IMG/VR virus record: IMGVR_UViG_3300000116_000300
Span: 1-21,277 of that record
Length of the DNA: 21,277 nt
Source: a virus
Reading direction: 5' to 3' (one strand)
Below the pieces are notes generated by a model. It was not told where the DNA came from. It did no database searches and saw only the letters and a list, made by a program, of their open reading frames with translations. Shown piece after piece: positions 1 through 5,629 of the stretch. Numbering within the stretch: the stretch's first letter is position 1; each line of letters opens with the position of its first letter. The position numbers and the translations under genes were made by a program.

Positions 1-1
1 A

Positions 2-112
2 GGTGTATTCCAAAAGAATTATAAGTGGTTTGTTCGTAAGTTCTCAGGTCAACTCGGTACTGAAAAAGTATTCACGACTGAAGAATTCACTAACGGTTAT
101 GTCTTCGCATGA
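2..112 (+). CDS. 3' end of an unrecognised protein (5' part outside window)
   Basis: An open frame enters from the left edge and ends at TGA 110-112, giving the last 36 residues of a protein. The fragment is rich in aromatic and charged residues (it contains NYKWFVRKFSG and ends NGYVFA) and shows no motif that I can assign to a family. It is followed by a 105-base gap containing a hairpin, which suggests that a transcription unit ends here. The frame is inferred from the absence of stops and from the position of the stop just before the hairpin; with only 36 residues the call as a real gene is likely but not certain. Confidence 0.6.
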   Translation, partial: GVFQKNYKWFVRKFSGQLGTEKVFTTEEFTNGYVFA

Positions 113-126
113 TTAAAACTAAGAAA

Positions 127-152
127 GAGTGGGCATCAATCTATGCCCGCTT
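127..152 (+). terminator. Hairpin terminator candidate
   Basis: The arm GAGTGGGCAT (127-136) pairs with ATGCCCGCTT (143-152) over ten positions, two of them G-U, around a 6-base loop CAATCT. It lies 15 bases after the stop of the upstream gene and 66 bases before the next start. The T-rich stretch after it (ttctatacca ttgttctctt) is interrupted, so it may be a weak intrinsic terminator or only a 3'-end stabilising hairpin. Confidence 0.5.
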
Positions 153-217
153 CTATACCATTGTTCTCTTACTTGTCATCCTTTAATAAATCATTAGAAC
201 ACTACTGATTTACATCT

Positions 218-856
218 ATGCAACTTATCTTATCAGCACAACAAACCCCAATTGATTATAATATCCGTGTAGCAGATAACTACATGACATCAGATTGGTG
301 TCAACAATTATTTGATCAGTTGGCACATTCTCCTGGTAAAGTTGCAACCTTCCCTTGGTATTGTTCTGAAATACTTTATACCGATGCCCCTCAATCATCC
401 CTAAATTGTTCTCACTTACAAAATATACATTTCTCTCATAACTTCTATTCAGAAGGTAATAGTTGTAGTGATTATGGTCACTTGATTCAACCCCTAATTA
501 ATAACATTAACCCAGACGTTCTATACAGAGCAAAGGCAAATCTTACTACCTATAATGAACTTATAATTAAACATGGGTATCATACAGATGAAGCATTCCC
601 TGGTTCTACATCTATACTCTTCCTTAATACTTGTGATGGTTCAACATCATTCTCTTTTAATGATCAACTCGTAGAAGTTGATGCTATACAAGGAAGATTA
701 GTTACCTTTGATAATAGAATTATGCACAGTGGTTCAACTACATCAAATACTAATTGTCGTGCTGTTATTGTTATCAATTATTATAAACACGAATATGCTT
801 TACAATTAGGACCAGAACCAATTAGAATCACTGTACCTAACGATCAATCATCCTAA
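218..856 (+). CDS. 2-oxoglutarate/Fe(II)-dependent oxygenase
   Basis: A protein of 212 residues with the double-stranded beta-helix signature of 2OG-Fe(II) oxygenases: the iron-binding HxD motif at H122-T-D124 (in GYHTDEAFPG), the distal histidine H170 (IMHSGS) and an arginine R181 ten residues later (NCRAVIVINYY), placed to bind the 2-oxoglutarate carboxylate. Such enzymes couple decarboxylation of 2-oxoglutarate to hydroxylation of a substrate, often a protein side chain or a nucleobase. The substrate cannot be read from the sequence. Oxygenases of this class are frequent in marine T4-like cyanophages. The stop overlaps the next start (TAATG, 854-858), which implies translational coupling to the 86-residue gene. 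No clear Shine-Dalgarno sequence precedes the ATG at 218, but the frame has no better start and the upstream gap is T-rich. Confidence 0.85.
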   Translation: MQLILSAQQTPIDYNIRVADNYMTSDWCQQLFDQLAHSPGKVATFPWYCSEILYTDAPQSSLNCSHLQNIHFSHNFYSEGNSCSDYGHLIQPLINNINPDVLYRAKANLTTYNELIIKHGYHTDEAFPGSTSILFLNTCDGSTSFSFNDQLVEVDAIQGRLVTFDNRIMHSGSTTSNTNCRAVIVINYYKHEYALQLGPEPIRITVPNDQSS

Positions 857-1116
857 TGTATACTTTCACTAAAGGACAACATGTTACTTACAAAGATTAC
901 AAAGGTGTTATTAACTTCATCTCTGAGTATTACATAACTATCACTATCAGAGAATATAACAAACCCGCACTAGAAGCAGAACATGCTAAATCAATGATTC
1001 GTCAAGTTAACTTATGCGTCTACCCAAAGTATTGGAATGAGATACATTTAACCTCTCCACAGGTTAATGATACCTTTTCCACAGATAATGCGGAAATTGT
1101 GGAAAACATTAAATAA
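856..1116 (+). CDS. Small conserved-looking hypothetical protein, probably SH3-like beta fold
   Basis: An 86-residue protein beginning one base inside the stop of the oxygenase gene. The first half alternates hydrophobic and polar residues (KGQHVTYKDYKGVINFISEY, then ITITIRE), a pattern that fits a small beta barrel of SH3 or KOW type. The second half contains VCVYPKYW-like aromatic residues (NLCVYPKYWNEI). From memory, similar short proteins occur in cyanophages without known function; I could not verify this. Its 3' end carries two overlapping features at the DNA level: a 7-bp inverted repeat at 1048-1067 and facing TTTTCCACA sites at 1075-1106. Function is unknown. Confidence 0.75.
   Translation: MYTFTKGQHVTYKDYKGVINFISEYYITITIREYNKPALEAEHAKSMIRQVNLCVYPKYWNEIHLTSPQVNDTFSTDNAEIVENIK
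1048..1067. repeat. Perfect inverted repeat TTAACCT/AGGTTAA
   Basis: TTAACCT (1048-1054) and AGGTTAA (1061-1067) are exact reverse complements around a 6-base loop CTCCAC. The right half contains TCCACAGGTT (1056-1065), a 10-mer that recurs at 1689-1698 next to a TTTTCCACA site, and a shorter AACCT-ACAA-AGGTT inverted repeat occurs near 1640. It lies inside the coding end of the 86-residue gene. Confidence 0.5.
1075..1106. promoter_or_regulatory. Facing pair of DnaA-box-like sites (TTTTCCACA / TGTGGAAAA)
   Basis: TTTTCCACA at 1075-1083 and its exact reverse complement at 1098-1106 form a 9-bp perfect inverted repeat with a 14-base spacer. TTTTCCACA is, to my knowledge, the DnaA-box consensus of cyanobacterial origins such as that of Synechococcus elongatus. 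The pair could bind host DnaA, or as RNA could form a hairpin at the end of the 86-residue gene. The match is exact; the function is inference. Confidence 0.4.
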
Positions 1117-1339
1117 ACTACTATGTGTGTTTAATCCCTCTCTAAATGTCTTGGAGAATTGTACTCTTAGCACGTTCTCTAACAGATGTCAACCCCTCAG
1201 AAACACTCGGAGAATACTCTCATCACCATTGCTAATCATTCCCCTCAGAGGGTTATACAGAGGCACTTGACAAACTCTCACTTATGCACTATAATAACAC
1301 TGTAAGGGTTCATACAAACCTCTTAGATCTTTAAGACTT
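1117..1339 (+). other. Intergenic control region
   Basis: These 223 bases contain no convincing gene. They hold a 9-base direct repeat CCCCTCAGA (1193-1201 and 1241-1249), whose second copy is part of a compact palindrome CCCTC-A-GAGGG (1242-1252), and the consensus promoter at 1267-1295. The leader from about 1302 to the ATG at 1340 has only a weak 5-bp hairpin (TCTTA/TAAGA) just before the start codon and no clear Shine-Dalgarno sequence. Confidence 0.5.
1267..1295 (+). promoter_or_regulatory. Perfect-consensus sigma70-type promoter
   Basis: TTGACA (1267-1272) and TATAAT (1290-1295) are both exact matches to the bacterial sigma70 hexamers and are separated by the optimal 17 bases. Transcription would start near 1302, 38 bases before the ATG of the 67-residue ORF. 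In T4-like cyanophages, promoters of this kind are used by unmodified host RNA polymerase early in infection, so this one is probably early. Confidence 0.8.
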
Positions 1340-1543
1340 ATGCTGTATCAAATCTATGACAACTCACTAGTGCTGAGAGGTACTTTCGAGAGTATCTACG
1401 ACCTTGAGAGATACATCGATGGCATTCGGATTAACAGGGGAGAAGCATACCCAGAGACTCCGAGAATGTCGTGCTTCGATTACATAAAAACTATTCAATG
1501 GCACTGGGAATGTGTTGACAAATATAGCACTAGTGAGGTATAA
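1340..1543 (+). CDS. Hypothetical protein, 67 residues
   Basis: The frame begins 38 bases after the predicted start of transcription from the consensus promoter and ends at TAA 1541-1543. The product is small, acidic to neutral and aromatic (DYIKTIQWHWECVDKYS near the C-terminus), with no transmembrane segment and no motif that I recognise. The N-terminal part (YDNSLVLRGTFESIYDLERY) looks like two short beta strands and a helix. A second promoter overlaps its 3' end, its TATAAT including part of the stop codon. A CACTAGTG palindrome lies within its eighth to eleventh codons (1365-1372), and a second copy sits in the downstream promoter. Confidence 0.65.
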   Translation: MLYQIYDNSLVLRGTFESIYDLERYIDGIRINRGEAYPETPRMSCFDYIKTIQWHWECVDKYSTSEV

Positions 1544-1544
1544 T
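1515..1544 (+). promoter_or_regulatory. Second consensus sigma70-type promoter with a palindrome in its spacer
   Basis: TTGACA (1515-1520) and TATAAT (1539-1544) are exact consensus hexamers 18 bases apart. Transcription would start near 1551 and read into the small-gene run at 1724. The spacer contains the perfect 8-bp palindrome CACTAGTG (1528-1535), a position where a bound repressor would block polymerase; the same palindrome occurs once more at 1365-1372. The promoter overlaps the end of the 67-residue ORF. Confidence 0.75.
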
Positions 1545-1723
1545 TAGTGAAGCACTAAGTAACACTTAGCGGCACTTAGTTGTTGTTACATAGGCAGTTA
1601 TTTTGGCCCCCTTAAATATAAAAAAGGCCACTACCCTAACCTACAAAGGTTCCCCAGAGCGATTGAGATATAAAATCCAAAAATGTTTTCCACAGGTTCT
1701 AAAAAATTTTCTGAGATAAAAAA
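1544..1723 (+). other. Intergenic leader with hairpins and a DnaA-box-like site
   Basis: These 180 bases form the untranslated leader of the 1724 gene. CTAAGT (1555-1560) can pair with ACTTAG at 1564-1569 (3-base loop). Alternatively, ACTAAGT (1554-1560) can pair with ACTTAGT at 1574-1580 (13-base loop), so two exclusive hairpins are possible at the very 5' end of the transcript. AACCT-ACAA-AGGTT occurs near 1640. TTTTCCACA lies at 1686-1694, followed by an A/T-rich run up to the start codon. No stable terminator and no gene of useful length were found. Confidence 0.5.
1686..1694 (+). promoter_or_regulatory. DnaA-box-like site TTTTCCACA
   Basis: This is an exact TTTTCCACA, the third within about 620 bases. 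It is followed by an A/T-only stretch (aaaaaatttt) and lies 30 bases before the 1724 start codon. It shares the extended 10-mer TCCACAGGTT with 1056-1065. Confidence 0.4.
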
Positions 1724-1942
1724 ATGGATGCTAAGACCCGCATAGAGAGACAAGATACGAGAGTATGGGCATTGGAGCAATTGATAAAGTTAGAGGCATT
1801 TCTAGACCCTCGTATGTACGAGTGTGCGGACTATTATGCATCTGCATATGCTTCTCAAGTTCGTGATGATCTATATACACTATGGGTTGAGTGGAAAGCA
1901 GAACATCCGTCAGACAATCCTCAGGTAATCAATCGTTTATAG
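1724..1942 (+). CDS. Hypothetical protein, 72 residues, mostly helical
   Basis: The product is rich in Ala, Arg, Tyr and Trp and looks helical throughout (WALEQLIKLEAFLDP; SQVRDDLYTLWVEWKAEHP). No known motif was recognised. It is the first gene after the second consensus promoter and is followed, five bases after its stop, by the AbrB-like gene, so the two are probably co-transcribed. There is no strong Shine-Dalgarno sequence; the A-rich stretch before the ATG may serve instead. Function is unknown. Confidence 0.65.
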   Translation: MDAKTRIERQDTRVWALEQLIKLEAFLDPRMYECADYYASAYASQVRDDLYTLWVEWKAEHPSDNPQVINRL

Positions 1943-1947
1943 AAGTT

Positions 1948-2121
1948 ATGTCCCATAGATTCACAACAAGACTTGAAGAGGATGATTTTGGTGATCTAAT
2001 CCTTAATATACCATATGAAGTATGTGAAGAGTTGGGATGGGATGTAGGAACTCTTCTAGATTATGATATCATCGATGATGGTACAGCATTTACACTAAGA
2101 AAATCTAATGATGACGAGTGA
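1948..2121 (+). CDS. AbrB/MazE-like small DNA-binding protein
   Basis: A product of 57 residues. The pattern LEEDDFGDLILNIPYEVCEE followed by LGWDVGTLLDYDIIDDGTAF and a closing LRK matches the swapped-hairpin AbrB/MazE fold: a strand, a short helix with the E-L-G-W-x-x-G turn, and two closing strands. Such proteins bind DNA as dimers and act as transition-state regulators or antitoxins. I chose the ATG at 1948, not the in-frame ATG at 1891: the shorter protein begins directly at the fold, and the earlier start would add 19 residues lying wholly within the preceding gene. No toxin-like partner is adjacent. It overlaps the next gene by 14 bases. It is a candidate for the factor that binds the palindromes upstream, which is inference only. 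Confidence 0.6.
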   Translation: MSHRFTTRLEEDDFGDLILNIPYEVCEELGWDVGTLLDYDIIDDGTAFTLRKSNDDE

Positions 2122-2350
2122 AGAAATTTTTGAAGCATTTAAAGACAATGCGAATGCTCATGAGATATTAAATGAGATTATTGTAAAACTTGGGAAGAGA
2201 TTGCAATCAATGGAAGAAGCAGTGCAAGAACTTCCCACACCAGACAAGACATATTATAAACCAAAGAACGCAGAGGATTATCTAACACTGTGTGAGAATT
2301 TGGATGTTATTTACGAACGATTAGAGAGGATAGAGAATGGCAGGGTGTAG
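2108..2350 (+). CDS. Hypothetical helical protein, 80 residues
   Basis: The frame starts inside the end of the AbrB-like gene with two consecutive ATG codons (2108 and 2111), either of which may be used. The product has heptad-like spacing of hydrophobic residues (HEILNEIIVKLGKRL; VIYERLERIENGRV) and a central Pro/Tyr/Lys linker, suggesting two helices joined by a loop, possibly a coiled-coil hairpin. It overlaps the 833-residue gene by 14 bases. That downstream gene has a good ribosome-binding sequence (AGAGGA, 2325-2330) embedded in this gene, so the two are translationally coupled. No family was recognised; given the position it may be a small assembly factor, but nothing in the sequence proves this. 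Confidence 0.7.
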   Translation: MMTSEEIFEAFKDNANAHEILNEIIVKLGKRLQSMEEAVQELPTPDKTYYKPKNAEDYLTLCENLDVIYERLERIENGRV

Positions 2351-4838
2351 GAATCAAGGAAATGCTTGTGAGGAAGCAGATCACTGCACCCCCCGAAGAC
2401 CACAGGCTGTATCACCATCAGCAGGTGTTCCTGTAGAGTATAGAGAATATCCTGTAACACAATTTCGTCAAGGGAATTATAATATTCCTGGTAGAACTGC
2501 TGATGCAGTTATGCATGATTCTATTTTTGTACCGTATGTGGCAGGCACTGCTGGACAACCTGCGGCAGCAGGTGATGCTGCAACTGGGGGTAATTGTGGA
2601 AAATTAAGATATACAGGATGTTCTGGTGCAGCAAGTTTGTTTAGCCTATTAGGCGGCGACTATGTTTATGATTGGTATCCTAATGAATTATCCTTTGATT
2701 GGCAATCATCTGATACATGGATATCATATCTTTATGATACTGGTCCTTCAGGAGGAGTTTCAGGGACACCTGTTTATTATCTAGAAACATGTACTAGTAC
2801 ATCAACGACTACTACACAGGGGACTCCCAATGTACCAGCAAGTTCCTCTACTACAACAACTACTACAACAGTATGTAAATTGTGTACAGCACATACATGT
2901 TCACCCGCAACCACGGATATAAAGTACACTTATAATGGTCAAGACCTTACTCAAGATCCTGACTGCCCATTTCCAGATTTGTTTGGCATTGGTACAGAAA
3001 GTAATAAGATTGTATTTTCTTATGATTCATTATCAACAATATTACCTGATGGTGTAACAGAGTTTGCTTTTTCTTTTAGTGGTGCTGCTTATACTAATGT
3101 ATATGATGCTGCATTAGCACTTGGTAGTGAATATAATTCGCCACAAAATCCATGGCAAGTGGGCGACGAAAACTTCAATACATTTGAAATATTTGATAGT
3201 GATGTATTTGATAGTGAAGTTAAGTCTGGATTTAGGATAAAAGTAAGAATTGAACCTGTCATTGATGAATCTGGTGGTACTGCAGTGTTTACTGGCACCA
3301 AATGGACAGTTCTAGAACTCATGAGTCCTGGCCAGGGGTATGAAGTTGATGATGTATATACTTTAAATTATACTCATATACATCCAGACTTAAGTGAATC
3401 TGTTTTAACTGTCGATATAAAGATCACTGCTATTGGTCCTGTGCAAATTACCACAGGGCAAGATGGTTTTGATGTACTGAGAACTAGTGATACCGTCAAT
3501 GGTCATACGATTCTCCGTGTTTATCATACAGATATTGATAATTTTCCTCATCATATCGCGTATGTAGATGGTAATGGGAGTAATTTTACGAAAGACACGC
3601 AATATTCATCAGATCGCAATCATTTAATCACAGTAAAAGCAGGATTTGGTGTTACAGATAGGGCATGTTTAGTTGGAAGATTTGAATTTACGGAAAAATC
3701 TATCCAATATGTGACTGCAAGTTTTGATAAAAACAGTCCAGACGTGTTTAATGACATTATATTGCCTGATGCGACCACAATTGTAACAAATGGTAAGGTT
3801 ACTGGGTTTACTATCAACAATCCAGGTAGGAATTTAAGTAGTTCTTTTCTAAATGGTCAAGATCCAATCCTTACTATTGGACCTCCTACTAGTGAAAATG
3901 GTCAACCTGCGGTAGTTGAGGGCAATTTTATCGGTGGTCAACTATCTAGTATCAAAATTGTCAATGGTGGAACGCTTTATGACGCAAATGATCCGCCAAA
4001 ATTGTATATTGCTAACACATATAAAGAAGTAACGACTCGATATAGCAATGATTCGTATGAATCTGATAAATTAGAGCGGTATGCTGGTTATTTTGACGCA
4101 TATCCTGGTCAAGAAGATCCAAATGCCAGAGGTGATTTTAACGAAACTGCGGATACAATACCTAAAGAGATTAGTTTTAGAACTAAACAGGAAAATATTG
4201 ATATTAAGTTTGATAAAAGGCGCAAAAAAGCAGATGTTTTACCACAATCTCTGTATAGTCAAGATAAAACAGCTCCATTATATCCTATTCTAATTCGTGA
4301 TACAGATTTAAGGCATTTAGATAGTCTAGACTATACTGATTTAGTCACTGGTATTAGAAATGAAGAGGTAGATCGCAAAACTAGAATATCAGATTTGATT
4401 GATGGTATCACTCAATATCAAGTTCCAGAGTATAATGTCACTCAAGAAGTTCTTGTTGAGACTGTGCAGGGAAGAGTTGGTGATTTGCCATATGGCACAG
4501 AGTCTACTAAATATATTTTGAAGCAGTATCGTGCTGATCCAACAGATCGAACAACAATTAAAGTTACATTAAGTTGTAATCCAGTCGCACCTGGTATTAA
4601 TACTACTGTTTGTCCACCGCCTCCACCTCCGATCATCGCGCCAACATCAGGAACAGATCCTGATACAGGTGCTACAACTGGTACATCTACAACCTGTATA
4701 GTAACTGGTCCTCATGGTCCAGGATGTTTAGCATGGGAGGTATCAGGAGAGATGTTGTTTCTACATGATTTAACAAGATCTGCAGCAACTGTTGTATCTG
4801 CAGCAAGAGCATTTGGCAATCCACTTTTACAGACATAG
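2337..4838 (+). CDS. Presumed virion structural protein, 833 residues (hub/spike position)
   Basis: The protein lies directly before the PAAR protein, where T4 carries the hub/spike genes. No OB-fold or lysozyme domain of gp5 could be recognised, so this is a positional call only. Features seen, by residue: Cys-containing N-terminus; threonine-rich linkers at about 153-180 (STSTTTTQGT and SSSTTTTTTTVC) leading into a CKLC...HTC cluster; a beta-rich centre; a stretch at about 485-560 with the same G-[KQ]-[VL]-[TS]-x-[FI]-x-[IV]-x-[NG]-x-G spacing as the GxGY repeats of the giant protein; an EVDRKTRISDLIDGI helix region; a PPPPPP run near 759; and a Cys-containing C-terminus ending in a helical HDLTRSAATVVSAARAF. 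A good Shine-Dalgarno sequence (AGAGGA) sits 6 bases before the ATG. It ends 3 bases before the PAAR gene. Confidence 0.75.
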   Translation: MAGCRNQGNACEEADHCTPRRPQAVSPSAGVPVEYREYPVTQFRQGNYNIPGRTADAVMHDSIFVPYVAGTAGQPAAAGDAATGGNCGKLRYTGCSGAASLFSLLGGDYVYDWYPNELSFDWQSSDTWISYLYDTGPSGGVSGTPVYYLETCTSTSTTTTQGTPNVPASSSTTTTTTTVCKLCTAHTCSPATTDIKYTYNGQDLTQDPDCPFPDLFGIGTESNKIVFSYDSLSTILPDGVTEFAFSFSGAAYTNVYDAALALGSEYNSPQNPWQVGDENFNTFEIFDSDVFDSEVKSGFRIKVRIEPVIDESGGTAVFTGTKWTVLELMSPGQGYEVDDVYTLNYTHIHPDLSESVLTVDIKITAIGPVQITTGQDGFDVLRTSDTVNGHTILRVYHTDIDNFPHHIAYVDGNGSNFTKDTQYSSDRNHLITVKAGFGVTDRACLVGRFEFTEKSIQYVTASFDKNSPDVFNDIILPDATTIVTNGKVTGFTINNPGRNLSSSFLNGQDPILTIGPPTSENGQPAVVEGNFIGGQLSSIKIVNGGTLYDANDPPKLYIANTYKEVTTRYSNDSYESDKLERYAGYFDAYPGQEDPNARGDFNETADTIPKEISFRTKQENIDIKFDKRRKKADVLPQSLYSQDKTAPLYPILIRDTDLRHLDSLDYTDLVTGIRNEEVDRKTRISDLIDGITQYQVPEYNVTQEVLVETVQGRVGDLPYGTESTKYILKQYRADPTDRTTIKVTLSCNPVAPGINTTVCPPPPPPIIAPTSGTDPDTGATTGTSTTCIVTGPHGPGCLAWEVSGEMLFLHDLTRSAATVVSAARAFGNPLLQT

Positions 4839-4841
4839 AAT

Positions 4842-5417
4842 ATGGCATCAGGAATTGGACTTTTTATGGGTACTTGCTCAGGGCATGGTTTAGGGTCGGG
4901 TTCTTCCCATCACCCTGGATTGGGAGGTAGTATATTACCAGGATGTATCTTACCACCTTATGACCCTAAGATTGTGCCTAAACCAGTACAAGCAATGGAT
5001 GCCGTTACTTTATGGGCACCTCATCCTCAGTTACCCTTAGGTGTTGCTAAGGCATTAGCTGCAAGAGTAGTTGTGAATGGCAATATTCCTATGGTGGACC
5101 AGGATATTCTTATTCCACATCCAACACTAAACGTACATACAGTTTCATATACAGGCATTCCTAAAGGGTGTCCAGGAGGCACAACACCAAATCCTGCCCA
5201 CTGGTGTGTTTTCGGTATTACAGGTGGTAGAGAAGCGCCTGTAGGGCATGCTAGAAAGATTCTAGCAACTGCCAAGACAGTTTTTATAGGTAAAGTGCGT
5301 GTTTCTAAGTTTGGAGATCCAATGGGTGATAAATCACCAGCATTTCCATGCAACTCTGTTGTCACTGGTTGTAGTCCTAACGTCTTTATTGAGATGAGTG
5401 GCGGGGGTGCTGTCTAA
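4842..5417 (+). CDS. PAAR-type baseplate spike-tip protein (T4 gp5.4 analogue)
   Basis: A product of 191 residues, longer than a minimal PAAR domain. The C-terminal part at about 146-183 has the family pattern of an aliphatic-G-K-V-x-V-x-K-x-G-D stretch followed by FPCNSVVTGCSPNVFI, matching the usual PC-x-G-S-P-x-V ending. A related stretch at 74-93 (ARVVVNGNIPMVDQDILIPH) carries the histidine expected of the metal-binding tip. Additional His and Cys residues (SSHHPG, GC, AHWC) could bind metal. PAAR proteins cap the trimeric spike and sharpen it for membrane puncture; some also carry cargo. The gene is placed 3 bases after the 833-residue gene and upstream of gp25 and gp6, the T4-like order. 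The Gly/His-rich first 40 residues are an unusual extension. Confidence 0.85.
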   Translation: MASGIGLFMGTCSGHGLGSGSSHHPGLGGSILPGCILPPYDPKIVPKPVQAMDAVTLWAPHPQLPLGVAKALAARVVVNGNIPMVDQDILIPHPTLNVHTVSYTGIPKGCPGGTTPNPAHWCVFGITGGREAPVGHARKILATAKTVFIGKVRVSKFGDPMGDKSPAFPCNSVVTGCSPNVFIEMSGGGAV

Positions 5418-5419
5418 TG

Positions 5420-5428
5420 TGCTATAAT
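5420..5428 (+). promoter_or_regulatory. Extended -10 promoter candidate for the 48-residue gene
   Basis: TGCTATAAT is an exact extended -10 element (TG, one base, TATAAT at 5423-5428). It begins three bases after the stop of the PAAR gene. No good -35 is seen 17 bases upstream (the DNA there is G-rich coding sequence). Start of transcription would be near 5435, about 20 bases before the ATG at 5454. Confidence 0.55.
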
Positions 5429-5453
5429 ACAGGTGTCACTCAATAGAGCAACT

Positions 5454-5600
5454 ATGGCAAAAATGAGGAAGTCCCTCTTGGGCAACAGTATGATTGAGTC
5501 AAGTCCCAAAAAGACTCGTCAAGGTACAGGTAAACACACTAAATACGCTTCATCTTCCCGTAACTCAGCAAAGAAGCGTTATAGGGGTCAGGGAAAGTAG
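5454..5600 (+). CDS. Very basic small protein, 48 residues
   Basis: The frame runs from ATG 5454 to TAG 5598-5600. The product has nine Lys and five Arg but only one acidic residue, and is rich in Ser and Gly. It begins MAKMRKSLLGNSMIESSPKK and ends NSAKKRYRGQGK. The composition suggests binding to nucleic acid or to a negatively charged protein surface and looks like a ribosomal-protein tail. It has its own promoter candidate and sits between the PAAR and gp25 genes, with a late-type motif right after it. I believe closely similar short proteins recur in marine T4-like cyanophages without assigned function, but could not check this. The strong compositional bias and the clean fit between flanking signals support a real gene despite its size. 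Confidence 0.75.
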   Translation: MAKMRKSLLGNSMIESSPKKTRQGTGKHTKYASSSRNSAKKRYRGQGK

Positions 5601-5601
5601 T

Positions 5602-5608
5602 CTAAATA
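5602..5608 (+). promoter_or_regulatory. T4-late-type promoter candidate (CTAAATA)
   Basis: CTAAATA lies in the 29-base gap between the basic protein and gp25. It resembles the T4 late element TATAAATA and the related late motifs of cyanophages, recognised by the gp55 sigma factor. It would start transcription a few bases before the gp25 gene and serve gp25, gp6 and the giant gene. The motif is short, so the position is the main support. Confidence 0.5.
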
Positions 5609-5629
5609 GTACGATAGTGCTTAAATGGA

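Noticed and set aside
1067-1270. A 67-codon open frame on the + strand overlapping the 86-residue gene
   Set aside because: Its first 50 bases lie in another frame of a better gene, the rest crosses the repeats upstream of the promoter, the composition is unlike a folded protein, and it has no ribosome-binding sequence.
1604-1630. TGGCC...GGCCA inverted repeat as a terminator
   Set aside because: Only five pairs form before a large A-rich internal loop, and no T-run follows, so it is unlikely to terminate.
1891-1947. Earlier in-frame ATG for the AbrB-like gene
   Set aside because: It would add 19 residues that lie wholly within the preceding gene and precede the fold; the ATG at 1948 starts at the expected N-terminus of the family.
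2595-2603. A fourth TGTGGAAAA (DnaA-box complement)
   Set aside because: It is isolated within the coding sequence of the 833-residue gene, away from the cluster, and one chance copy in this window is not surprising.
5027-5365. A 112-codon open frame on the - strand
   Set aside because: It is antisense to the PAAR gene, which has clear family motifs.
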